Assembly: GCA_021298245.1 (NCBI GenBank)
Contig: JAJTDZ010000032.1
Span: 1 to 44,604 of the forward strand
Direction: 5' to 3'
DNA: 44,604 nt
Origin: Algoriphagus sp.
GTDB taxonomy: Bacteria; Bacteroidota; Bacteroidia; Cytophagales; Cyclobacteriaceae
The translations under genes and the position numbers were made by a program. Each line of letters opens with the position of its first letter. The first letter of the stretch is position 1. Shown here one piece after another: positions 8,174 to 15,177 of the stretch. The notes beneath the pieces were generated by a model. The model did no database searches. It saw nothing but the letters and a program-made list of their open reading frames with translations, and was not told the origin of the DNA.

Positions 8174-8818
8174 TCAGCGCTTCTCGGTCCAGGGCATGTA
8201 AATCACTTTTTTAGTTTCAAAAAATTCTTCCTCGAAAAAGGAAGGCAGGGGATACGTACGGTAGGGCTTACCTGTTTCCTGCATTTCTTCATCTATCTCC
8301 CCGCCTTTCAAATAGAGTATTCCATTTTGAAGGGAATTGAAATCCTTTTTTTTGATTTTTCCTTTGATCCACGGGTAAAATTGAATCATGCGTGTCACAG
8401 CCCTACTAACGACAAAATCATAGGTCCTATCCAGGCTTTCTGCCCTTGCCTGCTGTGCTTGCACGTTGGAAAGTTGCAGCGCCTTGGCTACTTCGGCAAC
8501 TACCGTAATTTTTTTTCCAATGGAGTCTACCAAATGAAATTGGGCCGCTGGAAAAAGTATGGCAAGAGGTATCCCAGGGAAGCCTCCGCCAGTTCCCACA
8601 TCTAAGATTTCAGATTTTGGCTCGAAGGAAATCACCTTGGCTATACCTAGAGAATGTAAGACGTGGTGCAGGTAGAATTGGCCCATGTCTTTTCTGCTGA
8701 TGACGTTGATCTTGGAATTCCAATCCTCGTAGAGCGCCTGGAGTTGGTCGAATTGCTGTATTTGTTTTGGACTAAGCTCGGGAAAATACTTTACTATAAG
8801 GTTAGAGGAAGTAGGCAT
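8174..8818 (-). CDS. rsmG: 16S rRNA (guanine-527-N7) methyltransferase
   Basis: RsmG (GidB) methylates N7 of G527 in 16S rRNA using S-adenosylmethionine. The 214-residue protein has the usual length. It shows the N-terminal YEDWNSKINVISRKD block, the SAM-binding motif ILDVGTGGGFPGIPLAI, the FHLVDSIGKK motif, and DFVVSRAV, all typical of the family. Its ATG overlaps the stop of the sigma-factor gene by one base (TAATG), so the two are translationally coupled as the last genes of a three-gene operon. No clear terminator was seen downstream; 7925-8173 is very AT-rich with no gene. Confidence 0.96.
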   Translation of the reverse strand: MPTSSNLIVKYFPELSPKQIQQFDQLQALYEDWNSKINVISRKDMGQFYLHHVLHSLGIAKVISFEPKSEILDVGTGGGFPGIPLAILFPAAQFHLVDSIGKKITVVAEVAKALQLSNVQAQQARAESLDRTYDFVVSRAVTRMIQFYPWIKGKIKKKDFNSLQNGILYLKGGEIDEEMQETGKPYRTYPLPSFFEEEFFETKKVIYMPWTEKR

Positions 8819-9429
8819 TACAGTTGATTTTCTTTTCCTGAGGCAATTTCATAAAGGAGTTCTCTAGATCGGTGAAGCTGTGCCTTTACCGTACCTAAGG
8901 GTTTATCCAGTTCTTGAGCGATTTCCTCGTAAGAAAGCTCGTCAAAATACCTCAATTGGACCAACCGTCTATATTTTGCGGGAAGCTTATCCACAAACAT
9001 GCGTACCATTTCCATACGCTGAGACTTGATAAATTCATCTTGAGGATTGTCCTCCCTGTCTTCAACATCTATGCTGACCGGATTGCCACTATCATCGGAT
9101 AGAGAGGTATTCAGACTTAGGGTTCGCAACTTTTTCTTGCGAATAAAATCTATGGTATTGTTGGTGGCTATGCGAAAAAGCCAAGTAGAAAAGGTGTAGT
9201 CTTTTTTAAACCGCTCGAGATTACGGAAAGCTTTTGCAAATGCCTCCATGGTCAAATCTTCGGCATCGTCAGCATCACGAATCATTTTGAGCACCATGAA
9301 ATAGACCGCTTTCTTGTAGCGCTTCATCAACAAGGCATAGGCGTGTTGATCTTTTTCAAGCACAGCCTTATCTATCAGATCGAAATCTTCAAGGGCTTTG
9401 GTAGAAAATCCGCGCTCGGGTAGACTCAT
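8818..9429 (-). CDS. RNA polymerase sigma factor, ECF subfamily
   Basis: The 203-residue sigma-70 family factor has region 2 (DADDAEDLTMEAFAKAF, then STWLFRIATNNTIDFIRKKK) and region 4 (LPAKYRRLVQLRY, then SYEEIAQELDKPLGTVKAQLHR). There is no extra domain. The frame is open further upstream, but I place the start at the ATG at 9429, whose ATGA overlaps the glycosyltransferase stop. This gives MSLPERGF and avoids coding deep inside the upstream gene. No anti-sigma factor gene is adjacent, unlike many ECF loci, and its partners (a glycosyltransferase and rsmG) give no clear stimulus. Such a stable housekeeping neighbourhood suggests a general envelope or stress role, but that is inference. Confidence 0.92.
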   Translation of the reverse strand: MSLPERGFSTKALEDFDLIDKAVLEKDQHAYALLMKRYKKAVYFMVLKMIRDADDAEDLTMEAFAKAFRNLERFKKDYTFSTWLFRIATNNTIDFIRKKKLRTLSLNTSLSDDSGNPVSIDVEDREDNPQDEFIKSQRMEMVRMFVDKLPAKYRRLVQLRYFDELSYEEIAQELDKPLGTVKAQLHRSRELLYEIASGKENQL

Positions 9430-10559
9430 TTCATGTTTTTTGCTTGGTAGGAAATAGATCCTAGAACCCAAAAGTAGGCGATATAAATAAGATCAAATAG
9501 TAAGATATTATATTTAAATCGAGTCCCTTCTAGTTTGGAAGTAGCGGACCGTATCACCCAAGATAGCAACAACGTCCGTGCCAACATGCAAGACAAAACG
9601 AAGGAAAATTGAATCCAATCGAATCCAATTCCAAAATACAGCAAAAGACCACTACCCCCTATCCAATACAGGGCCTGGGAAATGGCGTAGACCCCGATTT
9701 TTCTCTTGTCTTCTACTTTTAGGTTTCTCTCTGCTTGAAAGACTTGTTTTTCCTGAGCCATGTATTCCTTCCAATTCTCAGTGCATTCAGAAACGGTAAT
9801 GGCTTGAGGGTCTATCACTACTTGGGTGTTTTTACCCGTGGCGTAGGCATTTACAAAAAGAGTGTCTTCGCCGCCTTGTACGTCCCAAAATCCTTTAAAA
9901 GCTTTCACTTCCATGAAAAAGCTTTTTCTGTAACATAGGTTTCTGCCTACCCCCATAAATGGAGCTTTCCATAAGGAAAAAGAAAGGAAAAATAGTGCCT
10001 TCAATAAAGATTCGAATTTTACCCAACGGCCTAACATGGTGGAGGGTTGGGTATACCCAGCGTAGCCTAGGGCGAAAGTTTTACCTTGTTCCCTCACGGG
10101 AGCTGTCATTTTCCTAATCCATTGGTTAGAACTGGGTAGGGCATCAGCTTCGGTGAGAAGGATAACGTCATTTTTTGCTACTTTGATTCCTAAGGTAAGA
10201 GCAAATTTTTTGGCAGTCAGATGTTTTGGAGTGTATTTGATGGTGACAGACCTCAACTTAGGGTACTGAATGAGCAAGTCTTCCAAAAGGCGCTTGGTTC
10301 GATCTGTACTTTGATCGTTGACGATTAGGACATCAAATTTGGGGTAATCTTGTTCGAAAAGCTTGGGGATCAAAACCTTGAGGTAAGGGTACTTGTTTCG
10401 TGCTGTCACCAATACGGTTACACCTTCTTCAGGATAGCTGACGGGGGCTTTTTTGGAGGTGGATGAATACCAGGCTGTTCGACCAAAAACAACCAAAAGA
10501 AAAACGCCCTGTATGAGTAGTCCGAATACGAAGAAAGATCCTAATAAAAATAGGCCCAT
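9426..10559 (-). CDS. Membrane-bound family 2 glycosyltransferase
   Basis: The 377-residue protein has an N-terminal membrane segment (about residues 3-25) and a GT-A catalytic domain starting at VTVLVTARNKYPYLKVLIPKL. It carries the DXD-like motif TEADALPSS, a later GGEDTLF motif, and two or three hydrophobic segments near the C terminus (about 290-370). It should transfer a sugar from a nucleotide-sugar on the cytoplasmic face of the inner membrane, for a glycolipid or envelope polymer; the sugar and acceptor cannot be told. It is the first gene of an operon with the ECF sigma gene and rsmG (4-base overlap). A TATATTTG box lies 18-25 bases upstream of the start. Confidence 0.9.
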   Translation of the reverse strand: MGLFLLGSFFVFGLLIQGVFLLVVFGRTAWYSSTSKKAPVSYPEEGVTVLVTARNKYPYLKVLIPKLFEQDYPKFDVLIVNDQSTDRTKRLLEDLLIQYPKLRSVTIKYTPKHLTAKKFALTLGIKVAKNDVILLTEADALPSSNQWIRKMTAPVREQGKTFALGYAGYTQPSTMLGRWVKFESLLKALFFLSFSLWKAPFMGVGRNLCYRKSFFMEVKAFKGFWDVQGGEDTLFVNAYATGKNTQVVIDPQAITVSECTENWKEYMAQEKQVFQAERNLKVEDKRKIGVYAISQALYWIGGSGLLLYFGIGFDWIQFSFVLSCMLARTLLLSWVIRSATSKLEGTRFKYNILLFDLIYIAYFWVLGSISYQAKNMK

Positions 10560-10576
10560 AGGTCAATTATGCTGGA

Positions 10577-10584
10577 CAAATATA
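10577..10584 (-). promoter_or_regulatory. Candidate -7 box for the glycosyltransferase/sigma/rsmG operon
   Basis: Minus-strand TATATTTG fits TAnnTTTG and would start transcription about 10 bases before the ATG at 10559. The upstream -33 element is not convincing. Confidence 0.5.
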
Positions 10585-10620
10585 AATCCAAATTCAGCAA
10601 GTCATTTAAGAATAAGTGGA

Positions 10621-10628
10621 TATTTTTG
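10621..10628 (+). promoter_or_regulatory. Candidate -7 box for the tgt operon
   Basis: TATTTTTG fits TAnnTTTG 55 bases before the tgt ATG, giving a leader of roughly 45-50 bases. No clear TTTG lies 19 bases upstream. It is divergent from the glycosyltransferase promoter. Confidence 0.45.
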
Positions 10629-10682
10629 CAGTAGGACTAGGGAATCTAAAGACGCAGGTGTTGGACCCTACAAGTACCCCGC

Positions 10683-11813
10683 ATGAAATTTGATTTAGAA
10701 AAAAAAGATACAGCAACTCGGGCTCGTGCCGGCACAGTTTCTACGGCACACGGGGATATTCAAACCCCCATTTTTATGCCCGTGGGGACAGCCGCTACCG
10801 TCAAGGCGGTTCATCAGAGAGAATTGCGTCAAGATATTGGCGCACAAATCATTTTGGGCAATACCTACCATTTGTATTTACGGCCAGGCTTAGATACCCT
10901 TGAAAAAGCGGGAGGCCTCCACCGTTTTATGGGTTGGGATGGTCCAATCTTAACTGATTCGGGAGGCTATCAGGTTTTTTCACTTTCTGGTAACCGAAAA
11001 ATTCAAGAAGAGGGTGTCACCTTTAAATCTCATATCGACGGATCCAAACATGAATTTTCACCCGAAGGAGTCATGGATATACAGAGAAAGATAGGAGCAG
11101 ATATCATCATGGCTTTTGATGAGTGCACTCCCTATCCTTGTGAGTATTCCTATGCCAAAAAATCCATGGAAATGACCCACCGGTGGTTGTCTAGGTGTAT
11201 TCATAGATTTGATTCCACCCAGGGGCAGTACGGGTATGAGCAAAGCCTTTTCCCAATTGTGCAGGGCTCAGTCTATAAAGATTTGCGAATACAAAGTGCT
11301 GAATTTGTGGCTAGTCAACAAAGGCAAGGAAATGCCATAGGGGGATTGTCGGTTGGAGAGCCGGCAGAACTTATGTATGAAATGGCAGAAGCAGTCACGG
11401 AAATTTTACCATCCGATGCTCCCAGGTATTTGATGGGCGTGGGTACCCCAGCAAATATTTTAGAATGCATTGCTTTGGGAGTGGATATGTTTGACTGCGT
11501 CATGCCCACAAGAAACGCTAGAAATGGCATGTTGTTTACCTCTGAGGGAATCCTTAATATTCGAAATGAAAAGTGGAAGGATGACTTTAGCGCAATAGAT
11601 CCTGGAATTGGCAATGAAATTAGTGCTACGTATTCCAAAGCATACCTACGGCATCTGACCATTTCCAAAGAAATTTTGGCTTCTCAGATTGCAAGCATTC
11701 ACAATTTAGCCTTCTACCTTTGGTTGGTCGGAGAGGCTAGGACACATATCCTGGCTGGGGATTTTGGTACATGGAAAAATGCTATGGTGAAAAAGGTCAG
11801 CATAAGACTGTAA
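10683..11813 (+). CDS. tgt: tRNA-guanine transglycosylase
   Basis: Tgt exchanges guanine-34 for the queuine precursor preQ1 in tRNAs with GUN anticodons. The 376-residue protein keeps TPIFMPVGT, the active-site aspartate block LTDSGGYQVFSL, the FDECTP block, GGLSVGEP, and the second aspartate in DMFDCVMPTRNARNG. The usual zinc site (C-x-C-x-x-C before YSRAYLRHL) is absent: at 11605-11635 the protein reads DPGIGNEISATYSKAYLRHL, with no cysteine. The fourth ligand position, His in SIHNLAFYLW, is present. I believe this is a lineage feature of Bacteroidota Tgt rather than damage. The gene is followed one base later by the LptF/LptG-type permease. Confidence 0.95.
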   Translation: MKFDLEKKDTATRARAGTVSTAHGDIQTPIFMPVGTAATVKAVHQRELRQDIGAQIILGNTYHLYLRPGLDTLEKAGGLHRFMGWDGPILTDSGGYQVFSLSGNRKIQEEGVTFKSHIDGSKHEFSPEGVMDIQRKIGADIIMAFDECTPYPCEYSYAKKSMEMTHRWLSRCIHRFDSTQGQYGYEQSLFPIVQGSVYKDLRIQSAEFVASQQRQGNAIGGLSVGEPAELMYEMAEAVTEILPSDAPRYLMGVGTPANILECIALGVDMFDCVMPTRNARNGMLFTSEGILNIRNEKWKDDFSAIDPGIGNEISATYSKAYLRHLTISKEILASQIASIHNLAFYLWLVGEARTHILAGDFGTWKNAMVKKVSIRL

Positions 11814-11814
11814 G

Positions 11815-12888
11815 ATGAAGATCCTAGATAAACTTATTATTAAAGAGTTTTTGAAGACCTATTTTTTTGTGGTGGTCTTACTCATTCTTGTGGTTTTGGT
11901 GCTGGATTTTACCGAAAAAAACGATACCTACATTAGAAATCAGGTGCCGGCAAAAGATATTCTCAAGTACATGGGAAACTATGGGCTGTACCTCAACAAC
12001 TTGTTGACACCCATCACGGTATTTATTGCTGTAATCTTCATTACCTCCAAGATGGCAGGACGTACCGAAATAGTTGCTATGCTGAGTTCGGGCATAAGTT
12101 TTATCCGCCTTCTAAGACCTTTTCTATTGGCAGCTACCTTGATCGGAGGGGTTAGTTTTTTTCTCAATGGATGGGTATTACCGGGCGCTACTGGAAGCGT
12201 TTCTCAATTTCGGATACGCTATTTAGAAAAAGGGGAGGCATCTACCGACCCCAATATTCATATTAAGGTTGGACCCACTGGCTATGCCTACCTAAGTAGA
12301 TTTTACAAAACGAGCTATACGGGATATAATTTTACCTTAGAAGAGATCAAGGAAGGAAGGCTTCTCTCCAAGCTTTCCTCGGATGTCATTCAATGGGATA
12401 CCACCAAAAACGTGTGGAGGCTAGAAAATTGGAGGCTTAGGGTGCTTCAGGAGCGTGGAGAAGAATATACTACTGGAGCTTCCTTGGATACCTTGCTTTC
12501 CATTACTCCAGTAGATTTTGACTTGCCAGAAAACCATCATGAAACCCTAAAACTTCCAGAATTAAGCAGGCAAATTCGCCTCCTTGAGGAGCGTGGTGCC
12601 GATAACGTAAGTTACTACCGCATCGAGCGCATAGTGCGGTTTATGTCTCCTTTTGCTTCAGTGATTCTCACCTTTATTGGAGTGATCATGTCTGCACGCA
12701 AGACTCGTGGAGGCTCTGGATTTAAGATTGCTTTGGGATTTTTTATGGCATTCGTTTACATCATTTTGTTTTTGCTATCGAGGACTTTTGCAGAAGCCGG
12801 AACACAATTTCCCGTGTTGGCCGTTTGGCTGCCCAACTTGGTTTTTGCGGCTATGGGGTTAATTCTCTATAAAACGGTACCTAGGTGA
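11815..12888 (+). CDS. LptF/LptG family permease (YjgP/YjgQ)
   Basis: The 357-residue inner-membrane protein has the family layout. There are three N-terminal membrane segments (about residues 15-32, 55-75 and 95-115), a soluble periplasmic domain of roughly 150 residues, and three C-terminal segments (about 275-352). It opens with KILDKLIIKEFLKTYFFVV, the typical LptF/LptG start. In the LPS transport complex such a subunit pairs with a second permease and LptB to extract lipopolysaccharide and feed the LptC/A bridge. Whether it is LptF or LptG cannot be decided here. It follows tgt by one base and overlaps the EamA gene by 4 bases (GTGA). Confidence 0.92.
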   Translation: MKILDKLIIKEFLKTYFFVVVLLILVVLVLDFTEKNDTYIRNQVPAKDILKYMGNYGLYLNNLLTPITVFIAVIFITSKMAGRTEIVAMLSSGISFIRLLRPFLLAATLIGGVSFFLNGWVLPGATGSVSQFRIRYLEKGEASTDPNIHIKVGPTGYAYLSRFYKTSYTGYNFTLEEIKEGRLLSKLSSDVIQWDTTKNVWRLENWRLRVLQERGEEYTTGASLDTLLSITPVDFDLPENHHETLKLPELSRQIRLLEERGADNVSYYRIERIVRFMSPFASVILTFIGVIMSARKTRGGSGFKIALGFFMAFVYIILFLLSRTFAEAGTQFPVLAVWLPNLVFAAMGLILYKTVPR

Positions 12889-13839
12889 ATTCCCTCGCTT
12901 CCATCAAGGATTACTTGTTGCTCCATTTTTTGGTATTGATTTGGGGGTTTACCGCCATTTTAGGCCTATTGATTAGCTTGCCTCCTTTGGAGTTGGTTTT
13001 TTACCGAACCCTCCTGGCTGCCTTGGGGGTGGGCTTGCTGATAGGGTACAAAAAAGAATCCTTTAGCATTCCCTGGCGCCAATTGCTCCGTATTTGCGGA
13101 GTGGGGGTCTTGATTTCCCTTCACTGGATTTTTTTCTTTTGGTCAGCCAAGGTATCTACTGCTTCGGTGTGTTTGGCAGGGATGGCCACTACCTCCCTTT
13201 GGACAGCATTTGTGGATCCTTTGATCAATCGTACTCGGGTGAAATGGTACGAGGTTGGACTTGGAATTACGGTGATTTCTGGGCTTTTGGTAATTTTTCA
13301 ATTCGAAAGTGGGTATTGGTTGGGACTATCCATGGCCATAATCTCTGCTTTGCTAAGCGCTCTCTTTTCCGTGCTCAATGGGCTTTTGACTCGGTACCAC
13401 AGTCCTTATCAGATTACCTTTTATGAAATGGGAACTGCAAGTTTGGTCGCCTTACTAGTTTTACCCTTTTACGCCTACTTTTTTTCTGATGGGGGAGAAA
13501 TTCAATGGTATTGGAAAGGGTTGGATTGGTTGTGGCTGTTTCTTTTGGGAGGGATTTGTACGGTATTTGCCTTTTCGGCTTCGGTAGAATTGATGAAACG
13601 GCTGCCTGTATTTTCTATTAATTTGACTATCAATTTGGAACCGGTGTATGGAATCGTTTTGGCAGTTTTGATTTTTGGAGAAAATGAAAAAATGACCAGT
13701 TTTGATTTTTGGAGAAAATGAAAAAATGACACCTGGATTTTACCTAGGTACTTTGATTATTCTGGTTTCAGTGCTGAGCTACCCGGTGTTGCACTACGGA
13801 CTTAGGAAGGCTAGCGAAAAAACAACAAAAACTAGGTAA
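12885..13839 (+). pseudogene. EamA/DMT-superfamily transporter, frame broken by a 34-bp tandem duplication
   Basis: The frame starts with GTG at 12885 and runs 278 codons to a stop at 13721. It encodes a drug/metabolite transporter of the EamA type (LIWGFTAILGLLISLPPLELVFYR, with repeated membrane segments), but the end reads FGENEKMTSFDFWRK. Bases 13663-13696 are repeated exactly at 13697-13730; 34 is not a multiple of three, so the second copy shifts the frame. With one copy removed the frame continues as FGENEKMTPGFYLGTLIILV… to a stop at 13837-13839. That gives a 306-residue protein with the last membrane segment (VSVLSYPVLHYGL) restored. The third gene of the tgt operon, its substrate is unknown. 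Loss of only the last helix might leave partial function. Confidence 0.88.
13663..13730. repeat. Perfect 34-bp tandem duplication inside the EamA gene
   Basis: Copies 13663-13696 and 13697-13730 are identical, each beginning CAGTTTTGATTTTTGGAG and ending AAAAAATGAC. The flanks differ immediately outside. The duplication is what breaks the transporter frame. Confidence 0.95.
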
Positions 13840-13852
13840 AAAAGGAAGTTCC

Positions 13853-14659
13853 TTAGAGAATGGCCTCCGATACAAAATAATGGCTAGGCCATGCCAGCGG
13901 TTTTGGAGATTGCTCAAATAATCCAAAAACGCTGGACCCTGAACCCGACATGGCAGCATAGAAGGCACCTGCCTCGTATAGAGAATTTTTAATCTGGGCA
14001 ATTTCTGGGTAAAGAGGAAGAATGCTAGGTTCAAAATCATTGACTAGTGCCTCTTTCCATTGTTTTTTGTCTTTTAGAACCTCTTCTAGGGGGATTTTTG
14101 GAGGTCTCGGGCTTACTCCCGCATAGGCTTCTTTGGTTCCAATATGGATTCCCGGGTAAATCAAGATAAGGTGCATCCCCTGAAGAGATACCTCTGAAGG
14201 CTCCAATATCTCTCCTCGACCTCTGGCAATTTTTGGAGTATTTTCAATAAAAAAGGGGCAATCGCTTCCTAGTCGGGAAGCATATTCTTCAAGAAAAAAA
14301 TCATCCAAATGAAGTTCAAATAATGAATTCATCAGCTTGAGTGCAAATGCTGCATCTGCCGATCCTCCGCCTAATCCTGCTCCCATGGGGATATGCTTGT
14401 GCAAGTGAATCTGAAGCTGTGGAAGACCTGGAATGTCCTTTCTAAGTAATTTTTCTGCCTTCAGGATTAGGTTTTCAGAAGGGGAGCCGGGGATAGGAAT
14501 TCCTGTAGCTGTCCAAAAAGATTTCGTATCCAAAATCATCTCTAATGCATCATAGACTGGGATAGGATACATACAGGTCTCAATATCATGGTACCCATCC
14601 TTTCTTTTTTGGGTGATGTGAAGCCCTAGATTGATTTTTGCATTGGGAAATGTGATCAT
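13853..14659 (-). CDS. ispE: 4-diphosphocytidyl-2-C-methyl-D-erythritol kinase
   Basis: IspE phosphorylates CDP-methylerythritol with ATP in the MEP route to isoprenoids. The 268-residue GHMP kinase shows the N-terminal PNAKINLGLHI, the DGYHDIET substrate block, the ATP-binding loop PMGAGLGGGSADAA (about residues 88-101), and the C-terminal AAMSGSGSSVFGLF motif. I chose the ATG at 14659 over a TTG two codons earlier. A TACTTTTG box lies at 14677-14684. It is convergent with the EamA gene, with 13 bases between them, and stands alone as a transcript. Confidence 0.95.
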   Translation of the reverse strand: MITFPNAKINLGLHITQKRKDGYHDIETCMYPIPVYDALEMILDTKSFWTATGIPIPGSPSENLILKAEKLLRKDIPGLPQLQIHLHKHIPMGAGLGGGSADAAFALKLMNSLFELHLDDFFLEEYASRLGSDCPFFIENTPKIARGRGEILEPSEVSLQGMHLILIYPGIHIGTKEAYAGVSPRPPKIPLEEVLKDKKQWKEALVNDFEPSILPLYPEIAQIKNSLYEAGAFYAAMSGSGSSVFGLFEQSPKPLAWPSHYFVSEAIL

Positions 14660-14676
14660 GGACAAACCTCTTTTGA

Positions 14677-14684
14677 CAAAAGTA
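14677..14684 (-). promoter_or_regulatory. Candidate -7 box for ispE
   Basis: Minus-strand TACTTTTG fits TAnnTTTG and would give a leader of only about 10 bases before the ATG at 14659. No clear -33 TTTG is seen. Confidence 0.5.
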
Positions 14685-15043
14685 AGGGAAATCTATGCAG
14701 GAGAACTAATCGAAACTTAGATTATCTGAAATGTTAAACAAGTGATAAAAATTTAACTTTTTATTAGCAAAAATATTTTTTCGTTGCATAAAATGAGTTA
14801 ATCAGCTTAAAAATTTACAATTATGAAAATCAGAAGAAAATTTTGAGTAAGATCAAAATAAATACATTTTTTCAATTTCAATTTGGTAAAATAAAATAAT
14901 TAGAAATAAAATTTTAATAAAAATCAATAAACCCAATTTTATTCTAGGTTTATTTCCGATTTTGGAAAATTAAATATTGTAAGTGTCGCTCCAGAGTTTT
15001 ATTTTTGTTTATTGTTCTCAAACCGTCAATCATATAAAAAGCG
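14685..15043. other. AT-rich intergenic region upstream of the ilv operon
   Basis: About 360 bases carry no gene that I can support. The stretch is strongly AT-rich and holds a perfect 8-bp inverted repeat at 14926-14933 / 14947-14954 (AATAAACC / GGTTTATT, 13-base spacer). This is followed about 23 bases later by the candidate ilv promoter. The repeat could be an operator for a regulator, but no binding protein can be named. Confidence 0.5.
14977..15007 (+). promoter_or_regulatory. Candidate promoter of the ilv-leu operon
   Basis: A -7 box TATTTTTG at 15000-15007 fits TAnnTTTG, with TTG at 14977-14979 as a partial -33 element 20 bases upstream. Transcription would begin near 15014, about 30 bases before the leader-peptide ATG. 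Confidence 0.55.
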
Positions 15044-15100
15044 ATGAATTCAAAAGTATTTCCCTTACGATTTTGCCTGCTTGTTTGTAGCGGTAGCTAA
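15044..15100 (+). CDS. Putative leader peptide of the ilv-leu attenuator (18 aa)
   Basis: A short frame encodes MNSKVFPLRFCLLVCSGS and then TAA. It contains three leucines and two valines in 18 codons, including the run Leu12-Leu13-Val14 (CTG CTT GTT, 15077-15085). It lies between the candidate promoter and a terminator hairpin placed just before ilvD, which is the classical position. Slow translation of the Leu/Val run would leave the ribosome over the segment that otherwise pairs with the antiterminator strand. The peptide is too short for homology evidence, so the case rests on position, composition and the RNA pairing. Confidence 0.65.
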   Translation: MNSKVFPLRFCLLVCSGS

Positions 15101-15165
15101 GGCACTAGATCTTTTGATTCGTTAGTATTCCTTCACAAGTGCCTCAGGAAGCTGAGGCATTTTTT
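15074..15165 (+). promoter_or_regulatory. Transcription attenuator of the ilv-leu operon
   Basis: Three mutually exclusive pairings are visible. The terminator is TGCCTCAG (15140-15147) with CTGAGGCA (15152-15159), followed by TTTTTT at 15160-15165. The antiterminator is AGGCACT (15100-15106) with AGTGCCT (15139-15145), which uses the terminator's 5' arm. The anti-antiterminator is TGCCT (15074-15078) with AGGCA (15100-15104), whose first arm lies in the leader-peptide codons. A ribosome stalled at Leu12-Val14 would mask 15074-15078 and favour antitermination. ilvD starts 12 bases after the T run. Confidence 0.75.
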
Positions 15166-15177
15166 ATAAAAAATTGC

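Noticed and set aside
15139-15177. Extended ilvD start (GTG at 15139)
   Set aside because: The extra 13 codons are the terminator hairpin and T run of the attenuator; the ATG at 15178 matches the family.
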